Part shown: positions 24,791 through 38,401 of the stretch, one piece after another
How positions within the stretch are numbered: the first letter of the stretch is position 1
How the letters are laid out: every line of letters starts with the position of its first letter
Source: Oxytricha trifallax
Lineage: Eukaryota; Ciliophora; Spirotrichea; Sporadotrichida; Oxytrichidae
Assembly: GCA_000711775.1 (NCBI GenBank)
Contig: ARYC01017392.1
Coordinates: 44,172-108,171, forward strand
Direction of reading: 5' to 3'
DNA: 64,000 nt
Notes under the pieces: model-generated
What the model saw: the letters and a program-made list of their open reading frames with translations, nothing else
Database searches by the model: none
What the model was told of the DNA's origin: nothing
Position numbers and translations under genes: made by a program

Positions 24791-26090
24791 ATGCAGATTA
24801 GTAAAAATTGCAGAGTAATAGCTTATTCATTTTTGAATTTCTTTGAATTGATCTCAAAAATATCTAGCTTATCAAGACATGAGAGAGAATTATGCAGGCA
24901 TGTTAAATACTAAACAAGTGATGAAAATGACACAATCTTAAAATTTAATAATGAATTTCCTCACTTATCAAACCTTCAATTTATTCTTGATATTTCCAAT
25001 TAGATCAAAATTAAAATTATTAATGCAACAATGATTTACAGTAAGCCTGGCTTTTTCGAATTACTTTACTATTTAGATTAAAAAAACTGTTTTAATAACA
25101 AAGTGAAATGGATTAAATTTGAAAATTGTTCATTTATTTAAAAGAATTCAATATAAATTTAAACTAACATGTGCGAATTTAATGAAAAACAATTTATACA
25201 ATAGCAAAATGAATTATTAAAAATTTCAATTTAAAGTAGTATGATACCATATTTAATGGACTAAATTTTAAGGGAAACTTGTTTTTTATGATTGCACAAT
25301 TGATGATACTATATTTTTGAGCATATTTATAAATTCTCAAAATGTTAGTTTCTAGCATTTAACATACAAAAATGAGGTACTTTGGTTTGGGAATTTATTT
25401 TCTCATTTGAGATATTTAAATATATATGGGGCATTTTATTAAAGTTAATAACTACTAAATTCAGTGTTAATACATTAAAAAGGAAATTCTTAAAAGTTAC
25501 AATTAGAAATTGAAATTAATATTAACAATACTTTTTAAAAGGATGATATTATTAGATAACTTTACATTCACAACTCCGAAAATTTAGAGATTGATATACT
25601 TTTTTATTAATATGTAAAATTTGAGAAGATAATTGACTATATTTAAAAATTTTGTTATGGTCTTCATATTGGTTTCAAGACTCAAGTGTTAAAGTATCAC
25701 CATACATTTTAAAATTAGGAAAGGTCTTAGTAAAAGTATGCCGATTTACTTAATACTATAAATATGAGCAAAATTATAGAATTAGAAACAACAATCAATA
25801 AATATATTAATATTAAGTAATATAATTATAATATCATGAATATAAAAACTGCTTGGTAATTAAAAATATGGAAACAGAACAGCAATTTAATCTTTATTTC
25901 AATATATTTCAGCTATGTGATATAAACATTGTTATGGTGTATTGAAAAATCTAAAGATTTATTTAATTAATTAATTTAATTTAAAATAATTGTTGAAATA
26001 AAAATATAATTAATTCGAATAATACTTCACAATTTTCTATACTTTTTAAAATAAATTAATATTTAAAATTTAAAGAAAATGTTTTATTGA
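24791..26090 (+). pseudogene. divergent relative of family F, copy A (pseudogene)
   Basis: It starts at ATG 24791 with MQISKNCRVIAYSFLN, matching the F-box-like start of family F (CRxIxYxxLN ... SRHEREL), but the rest differs: short Leu/Ile-rich strands (LQFILDISN, LRYLNIYG, NLEIDILFYQY) in LRR-like spacing. Comparison with the inverted copy at 43840-45374 shows two single-base losses here, near 25215 and 25270. After these a third frame stays open (KVFNGLNF ... IGFKTQVLKYHHTF) to TGA 26088-26090. Similarity between the copies fades after about 25930, so the true 3' end is uncertain. It is a pseudogene of unknown function. Confidence 0.65.
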
Positions 26091-26889
26091 ACAAATTGAA
26101 TAAATCAATAAAATATTGACTTAAATTTAATTTAAAAGTTATCTATTTAACATTCTATCGTTATTTTTAAGCATCATTAATCTTACCGTCATCAGTAAAT
26201 AATAGAAGCATTTCCTTTATTTTAGAAAAATAGTATTTTTTTTTCTTATTATTGCATATTTTTTGAAATTAAAAACTGATTTTACTGTTGGGGTATATGT
26301 ATAGACTATTTTAAATTATAATTTCTCGAAATATTAATATAAATTTATCAGGGAAAGATTATTTTATCACTTAAATATTTACTACTTATTTTGGTTTACA
26401 TATTACTTTTCAAAGAACTGAAAACCATAAAACCTATTTAATTAAATTTTACTTTATCCCAAATTTTAGATCTAAAAAATGATGATTTTACTTTTCTTCA
26501 ATTAGAAAATGAAATCATTTATTTTTGTATTAAATTGATTATTAAGACATATTTCTTTCGCTTAATTAAATAGAATTATAAATCCTTATAAAACTAAATA
26601 CTTTATAAATTCTTTAAACTTTAGAAATATTAATTAACTATAATTTATATTGAAAATAAAAAATATTTTAATTAAAAATTTTTTATTACATTTTGCTTTG
26701 TAAACTATTTTATTAGTTTGAAAATACAAATTTTTAATTCGTATAAATGCAACAAAAACATTTATAAATCTAAGATTAAAATTGCTTAAATCAAGTTATC
26801 TGATCATTTATCACATAATTAAAATATGTTATTAAAATATCAATAAAGCTTATTAAAAATTTAGATTTAAATGTTAATAAATTAAAATT
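26091..26889. other. AT-rich intergenic region
   Basis: No gene, repeat arm or GC-rich island was recognised. Confidence 0.35.
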
Positions 26890-28275
26890 TCAAAAATTAA
26901 TTTATAATTTTGGTTTTATTTCCATGAATTCTTGAAACCTAATATCTATAATCTATGATTCTTATATTTCTTTATTTTCATCATGTGTTTTTGTATTTAT
27001 CAAAATGTTTATTTTAATTATCTCTTCTTTCCGCTTTTAAGAGACATTATAAAAAACTTTCACTTATTTTAAATCTTCAGGTTCAAAATACTCTTCCACA
27101 ATTTACTAAAGCTAAGAATGGGCGCAATTTAATTGTTGTTTCAAAATATCGTTTTCATCAAATTCAGAATTATCAATTGTTAAATTTGGTGTGATAAAAA
27201 TATATTTTCCTACAAATTACGAACAATCGCTAATTTCAAATATCATATCTAAGTCAACTTAATAGAGAAAAACTATTTTAATTTTTCTAATTTTTTTGTT
27301 AATCAATTTAATTTATTTCATTACAATTTAATTATCGCTTTCGGCTGAAAGACTTAATGTAAAGCTTTGTACATTTATTAATTTCACTATGTTATCTGCT
27401 TTATGAATACTTCCAACATTTAACTAGTTCTGTTCTTCTTCTGTAAAAGTCCAATCGGCAACAAATTTCGTTGAAACTTATTGGAATTTTACGAGATTTT
27501 TAAGCTTTTAAATTTCTTCTCTTACAAGTAAATGAGTGTTTACATTAATTAATTTCAGTATCTTCGTATTTTTAAAAAGAAAAATATCGCTTGGATCTAC
27601 CATGATGCTATCTTTTATAATGACTTTTTCAAAATAAAAATTATCATATATCTAAATATGAGCTGTTAATTAAGAAAGGACTTTATTTTGATTTTGCAAA
27701 TCTCTACTAGCTTTATATTTTTCATAGCGTTAAATTGATCTTTTAGCATTTTGGTTAAGAGTGGCAGATTGTATTTAGAATAGCATTACATTTTTAGATG
27801 TATACTTTCTAGCTAATTGATAATGAAAATTTATATAACTTATAGTGTATTTCTCTTTTTTAATTTCGATTTTGTGCTAATTTTCCCAATTGTATATTTA
27901 AAGCAGTACTTGGTCATCAAGAAAACTATCTAAATTCAAGTTGAGTGTTATCCTTTCTCCTACATGCTTTGGAAGAGATGAAATGAAATATTGATAATAT
28001 ATTTATACTAGATTCTACTCAGAATTAAGACTATATAATGTGAATTTGTAACTGAATGTTTGTAGATATCATAAATTATCAAATGAATTAGGAGGATCTT
28101 TAATATAAATAGTCAGGCTTCCATGCAATTAATAATTTCTGACTTAATCTTTAATTTTATGTGCTAATTATCTTTCTTTTCTTGATAAATTTGAAATTAT
28201 TCTGTAATTAAAATTCATATTGAAGTTTGCATAAATATTTAATCTACAGCTTGATGGTATTGTTAACAATTTCAT
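26890..28275 (-). pseudogene. family F copy 8 on the minus strand, single in-frame TGA
   Basis: This is the only well-preserved family F copy in reverse orientation. It starts at ATG 28275 (MKLLTIPSSCRLNIYANFN). One TGA at 28071-28069 (codon 69) lies in the DNLxYLQTF block, where related copies have R or I. Otherwise 461 codons are open to the stop at 26892-26890 (IIDIRFQEFMEIKPKLQINF). Blocks present include SLPKHVGERITLNLN, SIMVDPSDIFLF, KILKLINVNTHLLVREEI, QSFTLSL and IFEISDCSQFVGKYIFIT. It is most similar to the copies at 19044-20432 and 55930-57320. Confidence 0.8.
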
Positions 28276-30236
28276 TTATAATAATAATTATGAGTTAATT
28301 TTATAAAGTTAATTTAATAAGTAAATTTTAATCTTTTTTTAATGTTTAAATTTAAAAATCTATATAAATTACATAAATATTTATTTTTTGTTACATTTCT
28401 TCAATTAATAATTTATGAATCAAATATTATTAAATTAAAAATATTACACTTTTAAAAAATGGAATGGTAATTTCAATTTATATCAACCTTCTTTTTAGAT
28501 ATTTATATTATAGTCTGGTTATATAATAAAACTACAAATCATTCATCAATATTGCATACATGACTCTAAATTTTATGACTCCTATATTTTTAAAAACACA
28601 TTCAATAATATGATTAAAGCTAAATTATCATATATCACAAAAATACAAATAGACTATTTATTCGAATTTAGAAACTTAATTAAAATTATTTTTAAATCAA
28701 TTGAAAATAAATGTAAAAACTTTATTGTTATTATTTTCTATAAACGAAAAGAATTATAATTTAGAGATTTTATTTATTTATACAAAAAGAAAATATTTGT
28801 TTTAGTTATAATCTACTAAAATATAGTTAATTTTTTTTAAAAAATGAAATATTCGGAAATAAAATTAAATGCTATAGTTATTGAAACTGATTTATTTTAT
28901 TTTTGTTGAGTTATTATAAAGCTTTTTTTATATTTAGTTTTATTTTATTTTCTCAAAATAATGAAAAATTTTTAATTTTATAACATTAAAATAAATGGTC
29001 ACCTTAAGAATTTAAATAAACTGCTCTATCTTATTAGCTTATCTAAATTTACTTAGAATAATTAAAGCCATTGAATTTTATTCTTTAAATTATTTAGTTT
29101 GTAAATGGTAAATCTACAAAACCTTAATAATAAAAATTGTATTTAAAATAAGAAATGAATAAAACTTGGGGGGGGGAAGTTTCCTGCACTCGAGGAAGTT
29201 TCCTGCACTGTTTTTTTCTTTATGTTAAATTTAATAAATTTTACATAAATAAACAAATTAATATTTTTATTACCCTTTAAATATTAAGAGCATATTGTTC
29301 ATCATTGAAGTTGCTTAAGAAAATTTAGTTTAACATTATATAGGTATGGTAAGAACAAGATAAATTGAATCAGAATTATACTTACAATTGGATACAATAT
29401 TTGGAATTACTATAGTAAAGTAATATAATATTCAAGAAGAAAAAAACCTTCAAATATCAGGTGAAAAACGTCAGAATTTTTAGAATCTAAAGATATATAT
29501 TGATTATTGATTAATAAATTAAAGTATAATTATAACAATGAAATTAGTCAGGAAATTGGCTGATAGTTGTTATAAAGATTAATTTAATTAAAAAAAAATT
29601 TAAAATTAAAAAATTAAAAATTAAAAAAAGTGCAGGAAACTTCCCTAAAATTTTTTTTTCATCATAAACCAGTGCAGGAAACTTCCCCCCCCCAAAACTT
29701 GTCTATGAATAAAAAATTATTAAATAAATTAAAATTATTGTATTTAAATATTTATTCTTTATTTATAATTAAAATAGTTCGCAAAGTGGAAAACTTGTAA
29801 TATATATTAATAAAAATTTTCTTGACTATTCTTTATTTTTTATATAAAACGATAATTCATTTGGAGTTTGTTTTGACTAATATATCTAGTTTATTTATGA
29901 TATCTAAAGGACATTTTTAATTATATTTAAATTTATAAACAACCGTTAAACCAAAGGGTTAAATAAGAGAGAAAATCTTTATGATAATAAAATACATTGT
30001 TTTTATAATAAAATTATACTTATCTTTTTTGTATAAAAAAATAATAAAATTACTTTTCCAATTTAATATTCAAAAGAAACATACAATTGTTTTTTTAGTT
30101 TATATTAGTATCTCTAAATGAACATTTAAATCATTGATAACCTAAAAATCATAAATAGTCAAAAAAATTTATTATTAAAATTATTAAGAATAAAAATATA
30201 ATGCGTCTCAAAAATTAAAAGGAAAAAACCATAAAA
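28276..30236. other. intergenic region with a G-tract foldback
   Basis: It contains the element at 29165-29704. The stretch 28560-29000 matches 46000-46400 in inverted orientation, and 29860-30060 matches 46770-46980 in direct orientation, showing rearrangement between the duplicated blocks. No gene is seen. Confidence 0.4.
29165..29704. mobile_element. small foldback with G9/C9 ends
   Basis: Its outer ends are CTTGGGGGGGGGAAG and, inverted, CTTCCCCCCCCCAAAACTTG. A GAAGTTTCCTGCACT unit is repeated twice in tandem at the left end and occurs twice inverted at the right end. The candidate target duplication is ATGAATAAAA (29155-29164 and 29705-29714). The interior (about 430 bp) is AT-rich with no gene. 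Confidence 0.65.
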
Positions 30237-31600
30237 CTACCAGATATTTGCCGAATTATGATTTACACTTATTTGAGGATGAATTTTAACTTCAGAGTCT
30301 TATCAAAAATTTCAAAAAATGAAAGAGAGCTTGTCCAAAGTATTAAAAATCATGTGTAACTTGATAAAAAACACGGAAATCTTGTAATAAAAATACAAGA
30401 TCCTCCAAACTCGTTCGATAATTTAAATTATCTCCAAAATTTTAGTTACAAATACACCTTTAATAATGCCTGCAATCCATAAATGTCATACATTTTCTAT
30501 TAGATAAATTTCATTTCACTACTTCCAAAATATATTGGCTAAAGGATCTAACTAAGCTATTATCGAAATTCGGGAATTTGCGATTCTCTAATGTGTTGTA
30601 TTAACAATTTGGAACAATTTTACAGTATCAAATTGAAAAAAGATTTATACTGCATTTAAAATATATCTTTTAATAATAAATTGACCGATCACTAAATCTG
30701 GAAAAGTTCTAATACTTTTGAATTGTAGAAAGTTGTTTCCAACATTGATACAAAAACTCTTATTAAAAATTATGAAACATATAAAAAAAGATGGAAATAC
30801 AGTTAAGCAAACCTAAATCTTATCCTAATTAACTTTGCCAAATGAAATTATTGAAAAATATAGTTACGAAAAAGTAATTATTAGAGAGAGTATATTAATA
30901 GATCTTAGGGATATACAAATATTTAGTCAAACTAAAGTACTAAAACTAATTAATGTAGCAACACATTTACTTGTTAGAGAATAAATTCAACAACTAAAGA
31001 ATCTAGTAAAATTTTAGCATTTCATAACATAAGATGTAAGTTATTCAAACTTTAATAAAAAAGAGTAAAAAAAATTATTTGTTAGCAATACTAGCAATGT
31101 GGATAATTTAATGTAATTATAAAGTGTAAAGTGTTTTGGTTTTACCATTTCTTGCAGTAGTGATATTACATTATTATCAAGCTAATTAAAGTTAATTAAC
31201 AGAAAAATTTCGAAAGTTAAAATACTTATTAGTGGTCTTGCTGATTTTAATGAGATTTTGAATTATGCAAACGCTCGAAGTTTGTGGAAAATACGTAATC
31301 ATTTTAACTTACCTCAATCTTAAAATTTCAAAACAAAATGATTACTTTTCAAAGCAAGATTTTGACTTTTTCGGTTTTAATTTATAATAGCACATTCAAG
31401 ACCTTATTGGATTATCTAATCCACAACCTCTCATATATTAAAATATAAAATCGAAGTCAATAGATTAAATTATTAGGCTAAATATCTTGGCAAAGTTTAT
31501 CAAAAATGATGCCTGTGATGCTTAATAAACGTAGAGTATAGAAGTTAGAATGCAAGATTTTATGGAATTAAAATCAAAGATATAAATCAATTTCGAATGA
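30237..31600 (+). pseudogene. family F copy 9, pseudogene (partner of the TBE-disrupted copy)
   Basis: The start codon seen in the partner at 47149 is changed here (CTA at 30237-30239). The next in-frame ATG is 30258 (MIYTYLRMNFNFRVLSKIS). An extra A in a run near 30785 shifts the frame. Two single-base losses near 31258-31295 (around the LxLCKRSKFVEKYVII block) shift it again. The end is TGA 31598-31600 (EVRMQDFMELKSKIQINFE). It provides the uninterrupted sequence (SYKYTFNNACNP) across the site where the TBE sits in the partner copy. Confidence 0.8.
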
Positions 31601-32596
31601 AATTTACTCACTTAAATAATTAATTATATTTGATTTAAATATAAATTTACATTAAAATTCTGAAGTCGTCTCATAAATTTATTGTATCTTCAATTATGAA
31701 ATTATAATATAAATTAAATACTTAAATTTATACTTTATTTAATTTTATACTTAATTGTAGTCATTCAATAAACTTTAATTTTTGATAACGTATTAGTTAT
31801 TTATTATTTTTTATGGAGATGAGATAATTTTTTAGAAACAATTTTATTTTAAATTGAACAGAAGTCATTATTTATAATCATACATCTTCGTATTATAAAT
31901 AAAGTAGTGTTTTAATCATTTAAAGTGTTTTATGTATTTTAAACTTTTGTAGTAAAAAAAATGAACTCTTAAAATTGTTAAAAAAAAACTTCATTTAATT
32001 AATTTAAGTCATTGGATTGCTATCACAAATATCCTTAATGTTGCTTTAAATTATAAAAATTCTATAGTAAATTCTATAAACCACATTTATAAATCCCCTA
32101 TCATTTACTTTTAATATTTATAGCTTTTGTAATTTCCAAAAAGTAAATCAATAATTTTTAATATATTTTGCACTGAATTCATTGAAATAAATGTTTTTCT
32201 AAGTAAAAATTACTCAAAAAATAGTTATTTAAAAATTAATAAATAAATATTATTATATTCACCGTTTAGTAAGTAAACAGAATAATTTAAAAATTAAAAT
32301 TTTAAGAATAATTTTTACTGTAAAGTTTATTTATATTTCTTAGTTTAAAAAATGTTGATGTTTTTCTTTATAAATTTTAATTATTATTAATTCACAATCA
32401 TATTGAACTACTAATTCATAAAAAAAAAATTTCTTTGACCATGATTTTTTCTTTTTCTTTTATAAAAAATACTTTAAAATACAAATAATCGATCATTTTT
32501 GCTACATTTAAATATTTAAAAGAGTGACCAATTAAAGATATAAAACTGTTTCTTTGAACTAATAATGAGAAAAAAAATATCTTCAAATATTTTAAA
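31601..32596. other. AT-rich intergenic region
   Basis: No gene is seen. It contains the upstream motif at 32506-32520. Confidence 0.4.
32506..32520 (+). promoter_or_regulatory. upstream AT palindrome before copy 10
   Basis: ATTTAAATATTTAAA lies 91 bp before ATG 32597. The duplicated partner has the same motif 92 bp before ATG 53853. Confidence 0.4.
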
Positions 32597-33976
32597 ATGA
32601 AAATGTAACCTAGTTGTAGATTAGTAATTTACACATACTTTAACATGAATTTCAATTATAAAGTCCTATCAAATATTTCATAGAGAGACAGAGAATTGGT
32701 TTAAAGTGTTAAAAATCGTGTTTAAAACTATTAATAGCATGGCAACTTAATTATAAAAATAATAGAGCCTCCAAAATCACTTGATAACTTACTCTATCTC
32801 CAAACCTTCAGTTATAAATTCACAATCAATCAAGAACATTTTGAAAGTGATTTAATAAGCATTTGTTATGAGTATTTCTTTAAATCACTTCCAAAAAATA
32901 TAGGCGAAAGAATTACTTTAAACTTAATTTGTAATTGGTCTAATTTAAACTCAATAGCTTTTTCAATAAAATAATGGGAAGATTAACATGAGTTTGAATT
33001 AAAAATTGAAAAGTACAAAATTTGTCATTCAAATTTTGATTAACAATTACTAAAGTATAACTTTTGCAAGAATGCTGAAATTCTTGAATTATCAAATTGT
33101 ATCCTCAATATGTAGGCAAAATCTTTGTTAAGAAAATATTAAGAGCACCAATATTTAAGAGGACACAGATTTCTTAACGAAATTCTTTCCTCCCTGAACA
33201 TAAATGATGATCATTATAAAAATTGCACTTATAGGAAGGTTATTATAAGAGATTGTCTAATGGTAGATCCTAAAGAAGTGTTATTATTTAGGAACACTAA
33301 AGTTCTTAAACTAATTAATGTCAGCACTCATTAATTAGTGAGAAATGAAATTTCCAAACTTTAAAATATCTTCAAATACGAACATATTGTAACATCTGAA
33401 TCAGATAATTCTACTTCGAGTATTATAAAGAAGGAAAAACTAAATGTCAGCTTATTTTGTGACTCAGATATTTTAAAATAATTGCAATAAGTCTAAAGTT
33501 TCTCTTATACTTTTTCTACAGAATCTAGCTTAAGATGTCTAATGGAGGGATTGAAATTTACAGATAGAAGAATATAATAGTTAAAACTTTTAATAAGACC
33601 TACAATTGATTTATACTAGATTTTAGAGATATGCAATTGTTCAAGTAATATTGATAAATTTGTCATAATTGCTACAAATCTGAAAATCAATTTATCACGA
33701 AAGATGAAATATAATATTTTCTCAAAAGATTCTAATATACTCAGCATTTATCATCAATAACGGATTATAGACATTTTGGAATCTTAAGGAATAAATGATA
33801 TTCAGATTTTGTAAAATGTCAATTCAAAGCAAGGAAATCATAAAATTATTAAATTAATTATAAAAATGAAATTGTGCAATCAAATTGATAATAGAGATAG
33901 ATAATAATCAGAAGAGATTGAGATAAGATTATAAGATTACTTAAACTTAAAGTCGTCAATTTAATTATAAATATGA
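32597..33976 (+). CDS. family F protein, intact copy 10 (459 aa)
   Basis: The frame is fully open from ATG 32597 (MKMQPSCRLVIYTYFN) to TGA 33974-33976. It belongs to a distinct subgroup: SLPKNIGERITLNLICNW, a CTYRKVIIRDCLMVDPKEVLLFRN segment in place of the usual YEKVIIR...DPRD, and an NVNSKQGNHKIIKLIIKMKL segment near the C-terminus. It ends EIRLQDYLNLKSSIQLQI. Its partner at 53853-55232 has exactly the same length and is also open. Two members of a duplicated pair both staying open suggests selection in this subgroup. Its function is unknown. Confidence 0.85.
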
Positions 33977-34570
33977 ATGCAAAAACCATATACTATTTAA
34001 TTTAATTAATTTTAAAAATAAATAAGTTTTATTTTTAAAAATTATCAAAAGTTCATAATAAGTAATATTTTTCTTAAGTTTTTGGGAATTTATTTATTTA
34101 TTTTTATAATAAATATAAAAGTCATATAATTTATTCCCTAATATTTAAAAAGTATGATATTCTTATAATTAATAATTTTAATCTAAAATATATTTATTAT
34201 AAAATTAATCTTACACATTTAGATTTAAATTAATATATTTTAATTGTTAATATTGTGACTTAAATAAAAATATGTAGCTTGTTGAAATTGCCATTTATTT
34301 AATTATATCTCGATACTAATTAAATTTTGAAATAATTACAGGAATGGTTGGCAAATGACAAGGTAGCTCCATTAAATTGCTTTTTAAGTATTCTTACTAT
34401 TAATAATTAAATTTTTTGTTTTAGTTTTTCTCTATGAAATTCGAATAATTTTATTTTATTTCAATCTTAATCTTTTAGGTATTCTCTATCATACTGATGT
34501 TGCTACTATCATTTTACATTTAGTGAGTTTGTAGCATTGACAATTTAAATATTGTAGGAATACATCTTGA

Positions 34571-34858
34571 TTTTCAGTTAACCTTCTTGAAACCTAGACA
34601 ATATGGTACTTATTTAAGAGAGAATTTAAAATAGGCTGGACTTTACAATAGACGGTACCGCAACTGTCGAATTCCATATATGTGATAAATTGAGTTAAAT
34701 ATTTGGTGATTTACTTATTTTAATGCTTAAATTAACTCAGTTTATCACGTACAAGGAATCCGACAGAGAGGTATTGTCAATTGTAAAGTCCAGCCTTTTT
34801 TAAATTTTCTCTTAAATAAGTACCATATTGTCTAGGTTTCCAGAAGGTTAACTGAAAA
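34571..34858. repeat. inverted repeat of about 288 bp
   Basis: The left arm starts TTTTCAGTTAACCTTCTTGA and the right arm is its complement. Both contain AAACCTAGACAATATGG and GGCTGGACTTTACAAT. The arms are about 130 bp, well matched except near the centre, and GC-richer than their surroundings. GTAGGAAT near 34553 and ATTCCTAC near 34911 may be more distant outer ends. It is a probable non-autonomous foldback. Confidence 0.7.
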
Positions 34859-35952
34859 CGAATTTCATACTTTATTATTTTATTTTAAATAATTTTCATG
34901 AATAATTGCATTCCTACTATATAAAATCTCATAAGTCAATACTTAATAGCTTTACAAGGTCAATTTGAATAAATATATAATTTAAAGTTATAATTTTAGT
35001 CATTAATTGGTCATTTAAACGAAAAAGATATCAGTAATAATGCCTTAAAAATATAGAATATTATTTTAACATATGCTTTGAGATTTTTGTACTATCTAAA
35101 AAATTTTTTACTAATTATGAATGTTTCCTGCTCCAAACATAAAAACTTGTTTTATAAAAAGTTAATATGAAATTTTAAACATATTTATCAATATTGAATT
35201 TCCTGTCCCCTAAATGAGAAAACATTTAAAATAATTAAATCTTTGACATGATGTTTTTAATTAAGAAAATTTATTCATAAATGATGATAAAGAAAATAGA
35301 ATAAAATTATGTATTTTATGTTGGGGCAAACAACTACTGAAAAAAACCTTTGGTACAAATAATAAAAGGGGTAGGGAGACTACATCCTAAAAATTAAATG
35401 CTCTTGTTCAATAAGATATAAACTGAATAATCAATTTATTCATATTATTCTTATTAAAATTATATCTCAAGGCACACTATTTATAGCAAGAAATAATATT
35501 GAAACTATTTTCTAGTTTATATTATTTTAAAATTTGTAATATGAAGCATTTTAAGTTTGATTAAGATCTATTATATAATATATTTTTAATAAAATATTGC
35601 CTATTATAAATTTATTATTGGATTAAGATTAATCATAAAATATGTTAATTTTTATTAAATTTTATTATATAAAATATACAATTAATTAAAATATAGTAAA
35701 AGCAGGAATTATTGTGGTAGTTTGAATAGCAAATTAAAAGTATGCTATATATTATTTTATAAATTCTTTATTTTTTATTATTTAATAAAATTTCTTAAAA
35801 ATAAATTGGTAAGTTTTAAATATAAATATAATCACAATAATCTTCCTTAAATAACTTATAAAAATACTGAATTCCAAAAAAAATTAATTTAATATTAATG
35901 ATTAGAAAATCAGTTTGAATATTGAGTCATGTATTAATGCCAATTTATCTAC

Positions 35953-35968
35953 AATTTAAATATTTAAT
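35953..35968 (+). promoter_or_regulatory. upstream AT palindrome AATTTAAATATTTAAT
   Basis: An exact copy of the 16-mer, 108 bp before ATG 36061. Confidence 0.45.
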
Positions 35969-36060
35969 ATAAATTTTGATTTTGTATGATATTAAACATG
36001 AAAAGTAAATTATATAATTAAATTTAAATAATGGCGATTAATAATTAAACTTGCTAACTG

Positions 36061-37413
36061 ATGTTAAATAGTTGTAGAATAGTCATCTATACTTTCTTTA
36101 ACATGAACTTTAATTACAGAATTATATCAAATATTTCCAAATAAGAGAGAGTTCTTGTATCAAGCGTAAAAAATTTCATCAAAAATTATGAACAACATGG
36201 TAATTTAATAATTTAAATATCAGATCCTCCGAAATCACTTGATAACTTGCTCTACCTTTAATCCTTCAGTTACACATACACGTTTAATCAAAGTTTTTGA
36301 GAAAAAAATTTATCAGGAATTTATTATGATTATTTTATATAATCACTTCCAAAGATGATTGGGTCAAGAATAGCAATTAATTTTAATTTAAATTGGGCCG
36401 TTTACAGTTCATTCATTTAATCAATTAGTGATTGGGAAGATTATAATAATATTATAATTCAAAAGAAAATATTAAAAATGGGCCATTTTATCATTACTCA
36501 ATAATTTATTAAAACTGGATTATTCTAAAATGTAGAATCATTAGAAATAAGTAATAGCATTTTTAACATTGAGGCAAAATAAATATTGTAGGACATTGAG
36601 TAATACAATCAAATTGGAGACTTTGTGAAGGTCAGTGAACTTTAATCATAATTAACTTAGAACAGTTAAAATTATAATAGCTGCAATTTAGAGAACGTTA
36701 TAATAAATTAATCTATAATGATTGACCCAAGAGATATCTTCTTATTTAAAAATACAAAGGTTCTGAAATTAATTAATGTTAGCACTCATTAGCTTGTTAT
36801 AGATGAAATATAAAAGCTCTAGAGTCTAATAAAATATTGCTATAACTCTACTAAAAATATGGATTATAGAACTTTTAGCATAGAGGAATAAAGTGAGTTA
36901 TAAGTTTTTCAGAATTATGCTCCATTTAATTTCTTGAAATTAGAATGTATTTAAAGTTTAACTTTGACCATATTTACAGAGGAGGATTTTCAAACATTAA
37001 TGAGAAAAATTAAGGAACTCAATAGAAAAATTAGGAAAGTTAAGATTATTTTTATTTGTCCAGTAAGATTGAATATTTTTTTACAATTTATTGAATTTTC
37101 AAGCTATGTTAAAAAATTTGTAATAATTGTAACTAAATTAATGCTTGATTTTCCATTAGATTCAACTAGTAGAGTAGATTCGATTAGAATTCAAGAATTG
37201 TATATTAATAAAATTATAAAATCTAAAGATCTCAATATACAAATTCTGTAGGATGTAATCTCTAAGAAAAAAGAAGAGATACTTTTTTTAAATGTTTTAA
37301 TAAGTAAGATAAAAAAGGAAAGTAATCTTGGAGAGTTTCAAGATGAAATTATTGATTTTAAATTTCAAAATTTTATGAATGTAAGTGCTAGACTATATTC
37401 CAATTAATTATGA
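36061..37413 (+). pseudogene. family F copy 11, single in-frame TGA
   Basis: From ATG 36061 (MLNSCRIVIYTFFN) the frame is open to TGA 37411-37413 (450 codons) except for a TGA at 36298-36300 (codon 80), in the variable segment after SYTYTFNQSF. There are no frameshifts. It diverges in the C-terminal third: the region between KKFVIIVTKLMLDF and LYINKIIKS is shortened, and the last motif reads IIDFKFQNFMNVSARL rather than IDIRFQDFM. It is among the more divergent members. Confidence 0.8.
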
Positions 37414-37672
37414 TAATATAAACTAAATTAAATTATTCTACTTTTAAATATATGGATGGTACTCTCACACCTCTCCATTATTAATATTGTTTTAATAAAT
37501 CAATAATAGTTTCACCGAATAAACTTGAGTCAAAATCACAAATCTTATAAAAAAGTTGCTTGAGTAAATATTCTGAGGTAATTTGAATTTGATTTTAAAT
37601 AAATATCCTTTTAATTAATAATATTTAAATTAGATTTTTCATAATTTTTATTAATTTTTATCACAATAAATT

Positions 37673-37833
37673 TGTCTTTGTCCAGAAAATTCAAATCAAT
37701 TCATTATTGATATTTAGACTAACAAATATATTAATATACATTCAAGATAAATATATATTTAATTTTATTTTTATAATCATTTAATTCTAAAAATATTAAT
37801 TATGAATTGATTTGAATTTTCTGGACAGAGATA
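37673..37833. repeat. short inverted repeat
   Basis: The arms contain TGTCCAGAAAATTCAAATC (left, near 37679) and its complement (right, near 37808). About 35-40 bp per arm are well matched, around an AT-rich centre of about 90 bp. It is a small foldback of unknown type. Confidence 0.6.
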
Positions 37834-38401
37834 TAGTAAATTATAAATCAAAATTATTGGGATAAAAGTCACCAAAATATATGATAAAAGATGAAGAAAT
37901 ATCAATAATTTATTAAAAATATATTTTTATTTCAAAGTCATTTTACTTTAAACCATTTTATAATCATTTTTAGTTATGAAGTTTGTGTTTGTGTTTTTGA
38001 CTCAGATTCCAGGTGATACCATTATAAATTTTTCCTTTTTAAACTAATAATAATAGGGTATATACAAGTAACTAAAATAAATTATTATTAATAACAAAAT
38101 AATATAGTTTTTCCCAATTTCAAAACAATTATTTTGAACTTCTATTAAGACTAAAAAGATAACTCCTTCAAATTAACTATAAACATTAATTATTTAATCA
38201 TAGTAAATTTGGAATTACCTTTAATCATAATGTTAAAAATATATTTTAATAAAATCAAATTTATTATTTTTTTATTCTTAGTGTAATTAAAATAAATATA
38301 CTCTCAAGTTCATAAAATGAGGATATAAATATTATGATTAGAAAGAGTGATGTATACTTAATATTGTATTATTTATCCCTCATTTAATTATATAATTATT
38401 G

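Larger units (their letters stand above)
33977..36060. other. intergenic region with a short foldback; right edge of the duplication
   Basis: Homology to 55233-55590 ends near 34340. The foldback at 34571-34858 lies just beyond. The remainder is AT-rich with no gene, apart from the upstream motif at 35953-35968. Confidence 0.4.
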
